The notes beneath the pieces are model-generated. The model made no database searches and was not told the DNA's origin. It saw only the letters and a program-made list of their open reading frames with translations. Positions 46,632 to 56,916 of a stretch of 64,000 nucleotides of DNA are shown here, in pieces. Within the stretch, counting starts at the first letter, position 1, and the number at the start of each line of letters is the position of its first letter. Source of the stretch: Novosphingobium sp. KA1. GTDB lineage: Bacteria > Pseudomonadota > Alphaproteobacteria > Sphingomonadales > Sphingomonadaceae. The stretch covers positions 62,001 to 126,000 of the forward strand of contig NZ_CP021249.1 of the NCBI RefSeq assembly GCF_017309955.1, read 5' to 3'. Both the position numbers and the translations under genes were made by a program.

Positions 46632-47646
46632 CCATGATCATTGATTGCCACGGCCACTACACCGTGTTGCCCAAGGCGCACGATGACTGGCGCGAGATGC
46701 AGAAGGCGGCGTTCAAGGCGGGCCAGCCGGCCCCCGAATATCCGGCCATCTCCGACGACGAAATCCGCGAGACGATCGAGTCCAACCAGCTTCGCCTGAT
46801 AAAGGAGCGCGGCGCGGACATGACGATTTTCAGTCCGCGCGCCAGCGCGATGGCCCCCCATGTCGGCGACCAGTCGGTCGCGGTGAAGTGGGCGCAGGTC
46901 TGCAACGACCTGATCGGCCGGGTCGCGGGGCTCTATCCCGAAGTGTTCGCCCCGGTCTGCATGCTGCCGCAAAGCCCCGAGGCCGACATGTCGAGTTCGA
47001 TCGCCGAGCTCGAACGCTGCGTCGACATGGGCTTCATCGGCTGCAATCTTAACCCGGATCCCGGCGGCGGCCACTTCAGGCATCCACCGCTCACCGATGA
47101 GTACTGGTTCCCGTTCTACGAAGCGATGTGCGAGCTCGACGTGCCGGCAATGATCCACGTCTCGGGCTCATGCAACCCGGCGATGCATGCGACCGGCGCC
47201 TATTACATCGCGGCTGACACTATCGCCTTCATGCAGCTGCTCGAAGGCGACCTGTTTGGCCGCTTCCCGAATCTGCGCTTCATCATACCGCACGGCGGCG
47301 GCGCGGTGCCCTATCACTGGGGGCGCTATCGCGGCCTCGCCGACATGCTCAAGAAGCCGGACCTGTCGGGCCACCTGATGAACAATGTGTTCTTTGATAC
47401 CTGCGTCTACCACCAGCCCGGCATCAACCTGCTGGCCGATGTGATCGACAACAAGAACATCCTGTTCGGAAGCGAAATGGTCGGCGCCGTGCGCGGGATC
47501 GACCCGACCACCGGCTTCTATTTCGACGATACCAAGCGCTATGTCGATGCGCTCGACATCTCCGAGGCCGAACGCCACGCCATCTTCGAGGGCAACGCTC
47601 GCCGGGTGTTCCCGCGCCTTGACGCGCAGCTCAAGGAACGCGGACT

Positions 47647-47650
<4 letters not shown>
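46628..47650 (+). CDS. ligJ: 4-oxalomesaconate hydratase LigJ
   Basis: A 340-residue amidohydrolase-fold hydratase that adds water to 4-oxalomesaconate to give 4-carboxy-4-hydroxy-2-oxoadipate. Metal ligands begin with DCHGHY (His8, His10). Other conserved blocks are FSPRASAMAPHVGDQSVAV, GCNLNPDPGGGHF, MIHVSGSCNPAMHATGAYYI, FIIPHGGGAVPYHWGRY and ILFGSEMVGAVRGIDP. Start overlaps the DUF1932 stop, and the stop overlaps the ligA GTG (GTGA), so it lies in a tightly coupled operon. Confidence 0.95.
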
Positions 47651-48892
<1,242 letters not shown>

Positions 48893-48902
48893 CCGCAAAA
48901 AC

Positions 48903-49610
48903 ATGAGCACCTTTATCCTGATCCATGGCGCCTGGCACGGACGTTGGTGCTGGGATGAACTGATCCCGCTGCTGGAAGCGGGGAAGCACAAGGTCGTGGC
49001 GATCGACCTGCCGGGATCGGGAGACGATCCGACACCGCCCGGGGACGTGAGCCTCGCTGCTTATTGTGATGCAGTGGTGCATACCGTCTGCTCTCAGGGC
49101 GAACCCGTGGTTCTTGTGGGGCACAGCATGGGCGGCCTTGTCATCACCCAGGTTGCCGAACTGATCCCGGAACGCGTGGCCGCGCTCGTGTATGTCGCGG
49201 CATTCTTGCCGGACAACGGGCAGAGCCTCAAGCAGCTGGCAGATCAAGGCGCGCCTCTATCGCTGGAATACTCGGCGGATGGCCTGACCGCTATTATTCC
49301 TCCGCAATCGGCGAGTGACACGCTTTTTGCGGATGTCCATCTGGATATCTGCAAGTCCGCCGTCGCCAAACTCCGCCCACAGGCTTTGGCGCCGTTAGGA
49401 ACTCCTGTGGAGACGACACCCGAGCGCTTTGGTTCCGTGCCGCGTCACTATGTTGAATGTATCCGAGATCGGGCAATCCCTATTGAAGCGCAGCGCAAGA
49501 TGGCGGCGGCAAACACATGTGTCTCGATCCAGAGTCTGGAAACCGGTCATTCACCCTTTTTGTCCGCGCCGGCACAACTCGCGAACGCCTTGCTCAACAC
49601 CACATCGTGA
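48903..49610 (+). CDS. alpha/beta hydrolase, esterase-like
   Basis: A 235-residue hydrolase of the hydroxynitrile lyase/methylesterase-like group. Oxyanion segment is ILIHGAWHGRWCW, nucleophile Ser75 in VGHSMGGLV, and histidine in LETGHSPFLSAP. The family includes plant-type methylesterases and bacterial esterases of small aromatic esters. Lying 10 bp after ligB and 22 bp before ligC, it is part of the lig operon. It may free protocatechuate or a similar acid from an ester or open a lactone, but no lig step requires it. Confidence 0.85.
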   Translation: MSTFILIHGAWHGRWCWDELIPLLEAGKHKVVAIDLPGSGDDPTPPGDVSLAAYCDAVVHTVCSQGEPVVLVGHSMGGLVITQVAELIPERVAALVYVAAFLPDNGQSLKQLADQGAPLSLEYSADGLTAIIPPQSASDTLFADVHLDICKSAVAKLRPQALAPLGTPVETTPERFGSVPRHYVECIRDRAIPIEAQRKMAAANTCVSIQSLETGHSPFLSAPAQLANALLNTTS

Positions 49611-49632
49611 ACGGTTTGAAAGGAAACCAACA

Positions 49633-50589
49633 ATGAGAATCGCACTCGTCGGCGCCGGCGCATTCGGTGAAAAGCACCTTGACGGCCTGAAGAATATCGA
49701 CGGGGTGCAGATCGTATCCATCATCAGCCGTACCGGCGAACAGGCTGCTGCCGTCGCCGAGAAATACGGCGCGAAGCATTCTTCGACCGAGTTGGACGAC
49801 GCCCTCGCCCGCGACGACATCGACGCGGTGATCCTGTGCACCCCCACCCAGATGCATGCGGCGCAGGCCATCGCCTGCATGAACGCGGGCAAGCACGTGC
49901 AGGTGGAAATCCCGCTGTGCGATAGCTGGGCCGATGCCGAGGCCGTGTTGGCCAAGGCGAAGGAAACCGGGCTGACCTGTATGGTCGGCCACACCCGCCG
50001 CTTCAATCCCTCGCATCAGTACGTGCACAATCGCATCACCGCAGGCGAGTTTACCGTCCAGCAGATGGACGTGCAGACCTATTTCTTCCGTCGCAAGAAC
50101 ATGAACGCCAAGGGCGAGCCGCGCAGCTGGACCGATCACTTGCTCTGGCACCACGCCGCCCACACGATCGACCTGTTCGCCTATCAGGCGGGCCGCATCG
50201 TCAAGGCCAATGCCATCCAGGGGCCAAAGCACCCGGAACTGGGCATCGCCATGGACATGTCGATCCAGCTGAAGAGCGAGAGCGGCGCGATCTGCACGCT
50301 ATCGCTGTCGTTCAACAACGACGGGCCGCTGGGCACCTTCTTCCGCTACATCGGTGACAGCGCCACCTACATCGCCCGCTACGACGATCTGGTGAACGGC
50401 AAGGAAGAGCCGGTCGACGTTTCGAAGGTGGACGTGTCGATGAACGGCATCGAACTGCAGGACCGCGAATTCGTGGCTGCGATCCGCGAAGGGCGCGAGC
50501 CCAATTCGAGCATTGCGCAGGTGCTCGATTGCTACCGCGTGATCGGCGAGCTGGCCGTCAGCCTCGAAGCGCAGGACGGCTGGTCGTGA
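49633..50589 (+). CDS. ligC: 4-carboxy-2-hydroxymuconate-6-semialdehyde dehydrogenase LigC
   Basis: A 318-residue GFO/IDH/MocA-type dehydrogenase, close to the 315 residues of known LigC. It oxidises the hemiacetal form of the ring-cleavage product to 2-pyrone-4,6-dicarboxylate with NADP. The Rossmann motif is ALVGAGAFGEKHLDGL. Other typical blocks are AVILCTPTQMHAAQAIACMN, CMVGHTRRFNPSHQYVHNRI and SWTDHLLWHHAAHTIDLFAY. I start at ATG 49633, which has a GAAAGGAAA ribosome site; the open frame extends further upstream over the esterase end. Its stop overlaps the GTG of the aldo/keto reductase. Confidence 0.95.
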   Translation: MRIALVGAGAFGEKHLDGLKNIDGVQIVSIISRTGEQAAAVAEKYGAKHSSTELDDALARDDIDAVILCTPTQMHAAQAIACMNAGKHVQVEIPLCDSWADAEAVLAKAKETGLTCMVGHTRRFNPSHQYVHNRITAGEFTVQQMDVQTYFFRRKNMNAKGEPRSWTDHLLWHHAAHTIDLFAYQAGRIVKANAIQGPKHPELGIAMDMSIQLKSESGAICTLSLSFNNDGPLGTFFRYIGDSATYIARYDDLVNGKEEPVDVSKVDVSMNGIELQDREFVAAIREGREPNSSIAQVLDCYRVIGELAVSLEAQDGWS

Positions 50590-51596
50590 GCACCGCGCGG
50601 GCGATTGCCGGACGGCTGGTCAACCCGATCGGCCTCGGCTGCATGGGGCTGAGCCATGGCTACGGCACCCCGCCCCAGCCGGACGAGGCCGGGCGCGTGC
50701 TGCAAGCCGCGCTCGACCTGGGCTACGATCACTTCGACACGGCCAACATCTATGGCGCCGGCCGCAACGAGACGCTGATCGGCGAGACGCTGGCGCACCG
50801 GCGCAAGGAATTCTTCCTCGCCTCGAAGACCGGCATCCTGTTCGACGGGCCGAAGCGCGGTACCGATTGCCACCCGGATTCCATTCTGCGTTCGCTCGAC
50901 CAGAGCTTGGCGCGGCTGCGGACCGACCACATCGACCTGTTTTATCTTCACCGTTTCGACCCCGAGGTGCCGATTGCCGATTCGGTCGGAGCGCTGGTAC
51001 GCGCAATCGAGGCCGGGAAGATCGGCGCCTACGGCGTGTCGGAATGGTCCGCCGAGCACATTCGCGAAGCGCACGCCGCGCACCCCATGGCCGCGGTGCA
51101 AACCGAATACTCGCTGTGGACGCGCAACGTCGAGATCGCCGTGCTCGATGCCTGCCGCGAGCTTGCCATCGCCTTGGTCGCCTTCTCGCCGGTGGCACGC
51201 GGGGCGCTCGCCAACGGCCTGCGCGATCCGGACACCTTGCGGCAGGATGACATTCGCTACTCTCACCCACGTTTCCGGCCGGAAAACTGGCAGAAGAACC
51301 TCGCGCTGGTCGATTCCTTCAATGCGCTGGCAGCAGGCGCGGGCGTGACCCCGGCTCAACTGGCGCTTGCCTGGGTGCTGTCGCGCGCACCCTTCGTCCA
51401 CGCAATCCCCGGCACCACCCGGCACGACCACCTGGAGGAAAACTTCTCCAGCTCTACATGGCAACCAGGTAAATATCTGCTTGATAGCTGTGATGCGCTG
51501 ATCAATCAAAACACAGTTTCTGGTGATCGTTATCCTGAACCGATGCAAAGAACGATAGATACAGAAGAATTTATTAATAATTCGAACCCGCATTGA
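50586..51596 (+). CDS. aldo/keto reductase
   Basis: A 336-residue AKR with TIM-barrel motifs. It opens with NPIGLGCMGLSHGYG. The catalytic Asp-Tyr region is YDHFDTANIYGAGRNETLIG and the Lys is in FFLASKTGI. The His motif is IDLFYLHRFDP, and the C-terminus ends TVSGDRYPEPMQRTIDTEEF. GTG start overlaps the ligC stop, so it is the last gene of the lig operon. A reductase for an aromatic aldehyde or pathway semialdehyde is plausible. From about 51440 the coding sequence turns AT-rich, unlike the GC-rich first 850 bp, although the family C-terminus is kept. Confidence 0.9.
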   Translation: MSTARAIAGRLVNPIGLGCMGLSHGYGTPPQPDEAGRVLQAALDLGYDHFDTANIYGAGRNETLIGETLAHRRKEFFLASKTGILFDGPKRGTDCHPDSILRSLDQSLARLRTDHIDLFYLHRFDPEVPIADSVGALVRAIEAGKIGAYGVSEWSAEHIREAHAAHPMAAVQTEYSLWTRNVEIAVLDACRELAIALVAFSPVARGALANGLRDPDTLRQDDIRYSHPRFRPENWQKNLALVDSFNALAAGAGVTPAQLALAWVLSRAPFVHAIPGTTRHDHLEENFSSSTWQPGKYLLDSCDALINQNTVSGDRYPEPMQRTIDTEEFINNSNPH

Positions 51597-51657
51597 TTTT
51601 GTCTTTCTGGCACTTAGGCCTAATTAGACCACTATACGCACCTATTGGAATTATTTC

Positions 51658-52914
51658 ATGCCGATTGAGATAAAGATGCCTGCACTGTCGCCCACGATGG
51701 AAGAAGGCACTCTCGCCAAATGGCTGATCAAGGTAGGCGATACGGTTTCTTCAGGCGATATCATGGCCGAGATCGAGACCGACAAGGCCACGATGGAATT
51801 CGAAGCGGTCGATGAAGGGGTTATCGCCGACATTGCCGTGCCCGCGGGAACGGAAGGGGTGAAGGTCGGCACGGTGATCGCCACGCTCACCTGCGAGGAC
51901 GAAGAGGATAGCGCCGTCACCATGCCGAAAGCTGAGGTCAAGGCTACGGCGGAACCCGCGAAGTCAGCTGAGCCGTCCACGGTTTCCGTTTCAACACCTC
52001 AGCCGACTGCAGCCCCCGTGTCCAAGAGTGGTCGGGTGGTCGCTTCTCCGCTGGCCAAACGAATTGCCGCACAGCGCGGCGTTGATCTTGGTGAGATCAG
52101 AGGCAGCGGACCAAGTGGCAGAATCGTCAAGTCTGACGTCGAGGGGGCGCAAGACAGCACGCCCTCTGAAACGCAACGGGCTCCCGCGCCGCAAGCCGCG
52201 GTCGACGCCGTACCTGATTTCAGCATTCCTTACGAAGCTGAAAAACTCAACAATGTGCGCAAGACCATCGCCCGCCGTCTGACGGAGGCCAAGCAGACCA
52301 TCCCGCACATCTACCTGACGGTCGATGCCCGGCTCGACGGACTGCTCAGGCTGCGCGGCGAGCTTAACAAAGCGCTTGAGCCCGATGGCGTCAAACTCTC
52401 GGTCAACGATCTTTTGATCAAGGCCTTGGCCAAGGCACTGATCCGCGTACCCAAGTGCAATGTCAGCTTCGCCGCCGACGAATTGCGCAAGTTCACCCGC
52501 GCTGATATCTCGGTGGCCGTGGCCGCGCCTTCGGGGCTGATCACGCCGATCGTAGTCGATGCCGCGACCAAGGGGGTGGCGCAGATCTCGACCGAGATGA
52601 AGGCGCTCGCCGACAAGGCGCGCGAGGGTAAGCTGCAGCCGCACGAATACCAGGGCGGAACGGCAAGCCTTTCAAACCTGGGCATGTTCGGGATCAAGCA
52701 GTTCGAGGCGGTGATCAACCCGCCGCAGGGCATGATCATGGCGATCGGCGCGGGCGAACAGCGCCCATACGTGGTCGATGGCGCACTCGCCATTGCGACG
52801 GTGATGAGCGCCACCGGCAGCTTCGACCACCGCGCGATCGACGGCGCCGATGGAGCGCAGCTGATGCAGGCTTTCAAGGATCTGGTTGAGAACCCGCTGG
52901 GGCTGGTGGCGTAA
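51658..52914 (+). CDS. pdhC: dihydrolipoamide acetyltransferase, E2 of pyruvate dehydrogenase
   Basis: A 418-residue E2 core protein. One N-terminal lipoyl domain carries the lipoylated Lys43 in [13 protein letters not shown] Pro/Ala/Ser linker and the peripheral-subunit-binding domain follow (SPLAKRIAAQRGVDLGEIRG), then the acyltransferase domain with the catalytic FDHRAIDGADGAQLMQAFKD (HxxxDG). It transfers acetyl groups to CoA. It begins a four-gene operon E2-E3-E1alpha-E1beta directly after the lig operon (61 bp after the AKR). Confidence 0.93.
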   Translation: MPIEIKMPALSPTMEEGTLAKWLIKVGDTVSSGDIMAEIETDKATMEFEAVDEGVIADIAVPAGTEGVKVGTVIATLTCEDEEDSAVTMPKAEVKATAEPAKSAEPSTVSVSTPQPTAAPVSKSGRVVASPLAKRIAAQRGVDLGEIRGSGPSGRIVKSDVEGAQDSTPSETQRAPAPQAAVDAVPDFSIPYEAEKLNNVRKTIARRLTEAKQTIPHIYLTVDARLDGLLRLRGELNKALEPDGVKLSVNDLLIKALAKALIRVPKCNVSFAADELRKFTRADISVAVAAPSGLITPIVVDAATKGVAQISTEMKALADKAREGKLQPHEYQGGTASLSNLGMFGIKQFEAVINPPQGMIMAIGAGEQRPYVVDGALAIATVMSATGSFDHRAIDGADGAQLMQAFKDLVENPLGLVA

Positions 52915-52915
52915 G

Positions 52916-54328
52916 ATGGCTGAGCAGTATGATCTCATCGTCCTCGGTTCCGGCCCTGGCGGCTATGTTGCGGCGATCCGCGCGGCGCAGTTGGGACTCA
53001 AGACCGCGATTGTCGAGCGCGAGAACCTGGGCGGGATCTGCCTTAATTGGGGGTGCATCCCAACCAAGGCGCTGCTGCGTTCGGCCGAAGTGCTGCACAA
53101 CATGCGCCATGCCGCCGCATATGGGCTGGCGGCGGACAACATCCGCGCCGATCTGGACGCGGTGGTCAAGCGCAGCCGTGGAGTGGCGAAGCAGCTCAAC
53201 CAAGGCGTCACCCACCTGATGAAGAAGAACAAGATCGCCGTGCACATGGGAGAGGGGGTTCTCAAGGGAGGCGGCAAGCTGGAGGTGAGGGGCGACAAGG
53301 GCACCGAAACCCTCTCCGCCAAGCACATCATCATTGCCACCGGCGCGCGCGCTCGCGATCTGCCTTTCGCCCCGGCCGACGGCAAGCGGATCTGGACCTA
53401 TCGCCATGCCATGACCCCCAGCGAGATGCCAGGCAAGCTGCTGGTCATCGGATCGGGCGCGATCGGGATCGAATTCGCCAGCTTCTACAACGATATGGGA
53501 AGCGAAGTTACGGTCGTTGAGATGATGGACCGGATCGTCCCGGTCGAGGATGCCGATGTCTCGGCCTTCCTTGAAAAGGCACTCAAGAAGCAGGGCATGA
53601 CGATCCTGACCGGGGCGGGGGTGGAAAGCCTCGCCTCCGGCCCCAATGGGGTCAAGGCCAGGATCAAGGACAAGGACGGCAAGGTCAGCGAGAGCGAGTT
53701 CAGCCACGTGATCGTAGCGGTCGGGATCATGCCAAATACTGAGAATATCGGCATTGAAGCACTCGGTATCAAATCGGAAAGAGGCTTCATCCAGATCGAC
53801 GGCCTGGGCCGCACCAACGTGCCCGGCATCTGGGCGATCGGCGATGTTACCCCCGGACCCTGGCTCGCCCACAAGGCCAGCCACGAGGGCGTGATTGCCG
53901 CCGAGGCGATCGCCCATGCACTCGGCAACAAGGTTGTCCACCCCCACGCGATGGACAAGCGCAACATCCCGGGCTGCACCTATTGCCGCCCGCAGGTCGC
54001 CAGCGTCGGGCTGACCGAGGCCAAGGCCAAAGAGGCCGGTTACACCGTGAAAGCAGGCACTTTCCCGTTCATCGGCAACGGCAAGGCGATCGCACTGGGC
54101 GAGCCCGAAGGCTTCATCAAGACGGTGTTCGACGCCAAGACCGGCGAATTGCTGGGTGCGCACATGGTCGGTACCGAAGTAACCGAGCTGATTCAGGGCT
54201 ATGTCGTGGGCAAGACGCTCGAGACCACCGAGGCCGAACTGATGGCCACGGTCTTTCCGCATCCGACGCTGAGCGAGATGATGCATGAAAGCGTGCTGGC
54301 CGCCTTTGAGCGGGCGCTACACATTTAA
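52916..54328 (+). CDS. lpdA: dihydrolipoyl dehydrogenase, E3
   Basis: A 470-residue flavoprotein that reoxidises the dihydrolipoyl arm with NAD. The FAD site is LIVLGSGPGGYVAAIRAAQL. The redox disulfide is Cys42-Cys47 in GGICLNWGCIPTKALL, the NAD site is VIGSGAIGIEFASFYNDMG, and the C-terminal His-Glu pair is FPHPTLSEMMHES. The ATG at 52916 sits one base after the E2 stop; the frame is open to 52886. It is the second gene of the complex operon. Confidence 0.95.
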   Translation: MAEQYDLIVLGSGPGGYVAAIRAAQLGLKTAIVERENLGGICLNWGCIPTKALLRSAEVLHNMRHAAAYGLAADNIRADLDAVVKRSRGVAKQLNQGVTHLMKKNKIAVHMGEGVLKGGGKLEVRGDKGTETLSAKHIIIATGARARDLPFAPADGKRIWTYRHAMTPSEMPGKLLVIGSGAIGIEFASFYNDMGSEVTVVEMMDRIVPVEDADVSAFLEKALKKQGMTILTGAGVESLASGPNGVKARIKDKDGKVSESEFSHVIVAVGIMPNTENIGIEALGIKSERGFIQIDGLGRTNVPGIWAIGDVTPGPWLAHKASHEGVIAAEAIAHALGNKVVHPHAMDKRNIPGCTYCRPQVASVGLTEAKAKEAGYTVKAGTFPFIGNGKAIALGEPEGFIKTVFDAKTGELLGAHMVGTEVTELIQGYVVGKTLETTEAELMATVFPHPTLSEMMHESVLAAFERALHI

Positions 54329-54343
54329 GGAATTGGAGATCCT

Positions 54344-55417
54344 GTGCAAAACAGACGATCAAATAGAGACGGACGGCAAAGGCCTCAAAGTGAAATCAAA
54401 TCCGCTTTACGTAGCCTACAGGAAACACACGCGGCGAACCTGCGGCACAAGGCCTCAGATGAAGAACTGCTGAAATTCTACGAACAGATGCTGCTGATCC
54501 GCCGCTTCGAGGAGCGCGCCGGGCAGCTCTATGGCCTGGGTCTGATCGGCGGGTTCTGCCACCTCTACATCGGCCAGGAAGCCGTCGCGGTGGGGCTGCA
54601 ATCGGCGCTGACGCCGGGCAAGGACAGCGTCATCACCGGCTACCGCGATCACGGCCACATGCTGGCCTATGGAATCGACCCCAAGGTTATCATGGCCGAG
54701 CTCACCGGCCGCGCCGCGGGCATCTCGCGCGGCAAGGGCGGGTCGATGCACATGTTCAGCGTCGACCACAAATTCTATGGCGGCCATGGCATCGTCGGCG
54801 CGCAGGTGCCGCTTGGGGCAGGTCTCGCCTTCTCGCACAAGTACAACGAGGACGGCGGCGTCTGCATGGCCTATTTCGGCGATGGCGCGGCGAACCAGGG
54901 CCAGGTCTACGAAGCCTTCAACATGGCGGCGCTGTGGAGCCTGCCGATCGTGTTCGTGGTCGAGAACAACGGCTACGCGATGGGCACGGCGGTCAAGCGC
55001 GGTTCGGCCGAAACCGATTTCTACCGCCGCGGCACCGCGTTCCGCATCCCCGGGATGAACGTCAACGGCATGGACGTGCTCGAGGTTCGCGCCGCCGCCG
55101 AAGTGGCGCTGGCGCATGTCCGCAGCGGTGCCGGGCCGGTGCTGATGGAACTGCACACCTATCGCTATCGCGGCCATTCGATGTCGGACCCCGCCAAATA
55201 CCGCAGCCGCGAAGAAGTGCAGGACATGCGCGAGAACCACGACCCGATCGAGGCCGCCAAGGCCGAGCTGGTCAAGCGCGGGGTGTCCGAGGAACGGATG
55301 AAGGATATCGACAAGCAGATTCGCAGCAAAGTGGCCGAAGCTGCTGACTTTGCAGAAAATTCGCCGGAACCGGAGCTACCCGAACTCTACACCGACGTAC
55401 TGGTGGAGACCTACTGA
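54344..55417 (+). CDS. pdhA: pyruvate dehydrogenase E1 component, alpha subunit
   Basis: A 357-residue thiamine-diphosphate enzyme subunit. The fold signature is [20 protein letters not shown], followed by [15 protein letters not shown]. The ThDP-Mg motif runs from [20 protein letters not shown] to [10 protein letters not shown], and the phosphorylation-loop-like [15 protein letters not shown] is present. GTG start at 54344 with GGAG close upstream. The first 40 codons are Arg/Gln-rich, AT-rich and poorly conserved. The stop overlaps the start of E1 beta (TGATG). The sequence fits pyruvate rather than branched-chain or acetoin E1. Confidence 0.92.
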   Translation: MQNRRSNRDGRQRPQSEIKSALRSLQETHAANLRHKASDEELLKFYEQMLLIRRFEERAGQLYGLGLIGGFCHLYIGQEAVAVGLQSALTPGKDSVITGYRDHGHMLAYGIDPKVIMAELTGRAAGISRGKGGSMHMFSVDHKFYGGHGIVGAQVPLGAGLAFSHKYNEDGGVCMAYFGDGAANQGQVYEAFNMAALWSLPIVFVVENNGYAMGTAVKRGSAETDFYRRGTAFRIPGMNVNGMDVLEVRAAAEVALAHVRSGAGPVLMELHTYRYRGHSMSDPAKYRSREEVQDMRENHDPIEAAKAELVKRGVSEERMKDIDKQIRSKVAEAADFAENSPEPELPELYTDVLVETY

Positions 55418-56784
55418 TGGGCATCGAACTCAGAATGCCCGCGCTGTCCCCGACCATGGAAGAGGGGACGCTGGCCAAGTGGCTGGTCAAGGAAGGCGAC
55501 GAGGTCAAATCGGGCGACATCCTTGCCGAGATCGAGACCGACAAGGCGACGATGGAATTCGAAGCCGTCGATGAAGGGATCGTAGGCAAGATCCTGGTTG
55601 CCGAGGGCACCGAAGGGGTCAAGGTCGGAACCGTGATCGCGGTAATCGGCGAGGACGGGGAAGTCACACCGAGTTCGGCTCCGGTGCTGACCGAAGTCCA
55701 GGCTGCACCGCCCGCAATCGCGATCGAGCGCCCGGTGGCTGCACCGCGCGCCGCCGATCCGGCAGTGCCCGCTAGCACCAACATGAAGATGTCGACCGTG
55801 CGCGAAGCCTTGCGCGATGCCATGGCCGAGGAAATGCGCCGCGACGGCCGCGTGTTCGTGATGGGCGAGGAAGTCGCCGACTATCAGGGGGCCTACAAGG
55901 TCACCCAGGGCCTGCTTGAGGAATTCGGGCCGAAGCGGGTGATCGATACCCCGATCACCGAATACGGCTTTGCCGGGATCGGCGCGGGCGCGGCGATGGG
56001 CGGGCTGAGGCCCGTGGTCGAGTTCATGACCTTCAACTTCGCCATGCAGGCGATCGACCACATCATCAATTCGGCCGCCAAGACCAACTACATGTCGGGC
56101 GGGCAGATGCGCTGCCCGGTGGTGTTCCGCGGCCCCAACGGCGCGGCGAGCCGGGTCGGCGCGCAGCACAGCCAGAACTACGGTCCGTGGTATGCCAATG
56201 TCCCCGGGCTGGTGGTGATCGCGCCCTACGACGCGTCTGACTCCAAGGGCCTGCTCAAGGCCGCGATCCGCAGCGACGACCCGGTGGTCTTCCTCGAGAA
56301 TGAGCTGGTCTATGGCCGCAGCTTCGAACTGCCCGAGCTGGACGACCACGTCCTGCCGATCGGCAAGGCGCGGATCATGCGCGAAGGCAGCGACGTTACC
56401 ATCGTGTCCTACTCGATCGGCGTCGGGCTCGCGCTCGCGGCGGCGGATGCGCTGGCCGCCGAGGGGATCGAGGCCGAGGTGATCGACCTGCGCACGCTGC
56501 GTCCGCTCGACAAGGAGACCATCCTGGCTTCGCTCGCCAAGACTAACCGACTGGTTGTGGCCGAGGAAGGCTGGCCGCAATGTTCGATCGCTTCGGAAAT
56601 CACGGCCATCTGCATGGAGGACGGCTTCGATCACCTCGACGCGCCAGTGTTGCGAGTTTGCAACGAGGACGTGCCACTGCCCTATGCAGCGAACCTTGAG
56701 AAGGCGGCGGTGATCGACGCGGCACGGATCGTCGTGGCAGTGAAGCGGGTCTGTCACCGTTTAGCTCAAAATGAAATTTTTTGA
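55417..56784 (+). CDS. pdhB: pyruvate dehydrogenase E1 beta subunit with N-terminal lipoyl domain
   Basis: A 455-residue E1 beta. An extra lipoyl domain (residues about 1-80, Lys43 in [12 protein letters not shown]) nearly duplicates that of E2; this fusion is typical of alphaproteobacterial complexes. The transketolase pyrimidine-binding domain starts with [20 protein letters not shown] and has [18 protein letters not shown], then [20 protein letters not shown]. The C-terminal transketolase domain follows ([20 protein letters not shown]). After [10 protein letters not shown] the family normally stops. Here the frame continues LAQNEIF through AT-rich DNA, perhaps from a one-base change at the stop. 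Confidence 0.93.
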   Translation: MGIELRMPALSPTMEEGTLAKWLVKEGDEVKSGDILAEIETDKATMEFEAVDEGIVGKILVAEGTEGVKVGTVIAVIGEDGEVTPSSAPVLTEVQAAPPAIAIERPVAAPRAADPAVPASTNMKMSTVREALRDAMAEEMRRDGRVFVMGEEVADYQGAYKVTQGLLEEFGPKRVIDTPITEYGFAGIGAGAAMGGLRPVVEFMTFNFAMQAIDHIINSAAKTNYMSGGQMRCPVVFRGPNGAASRVGAQHSQNYGPWYANVPGLVVIAPYDASDSKGLLKAAIRSDDPVVFLENELVYGRSFELPELDDHVLPIGKARIMREGSDVTIVSYSIGVGLALAAADALAAEGIEAEVIDLRTLRPLDKETILASLAKTNRLVVAEEGWPQCSIASEITAICMEDGFDHLDAPVLRVCNEDVPLPYAANLEKAAVIDAARIVVAVKRVCHRLAQNEIF

Positions 56785-56916
56785 AGATGTTTTCAATATT
56801 TCCTGGCAGAGACAGGAAATTAGATGGTCTTGCTCAGGGGCTATTAAGTATACCTGATAGATAACTAATCTGATAAAATTGTTATTTAGACAGATCCTAA
56901 ATAATGGAGACTCCTG
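56785..56916. other. AT-rich spacer between the PDH operon and the ferredoxin reductase
   Basis: The sequence is strikingly AT-rich for the window and contains the small inverted repeat CCTG-GCAGAGA-CAGG. It probably holds the reductase promoter. No gene seen. Confidence 0.5.
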
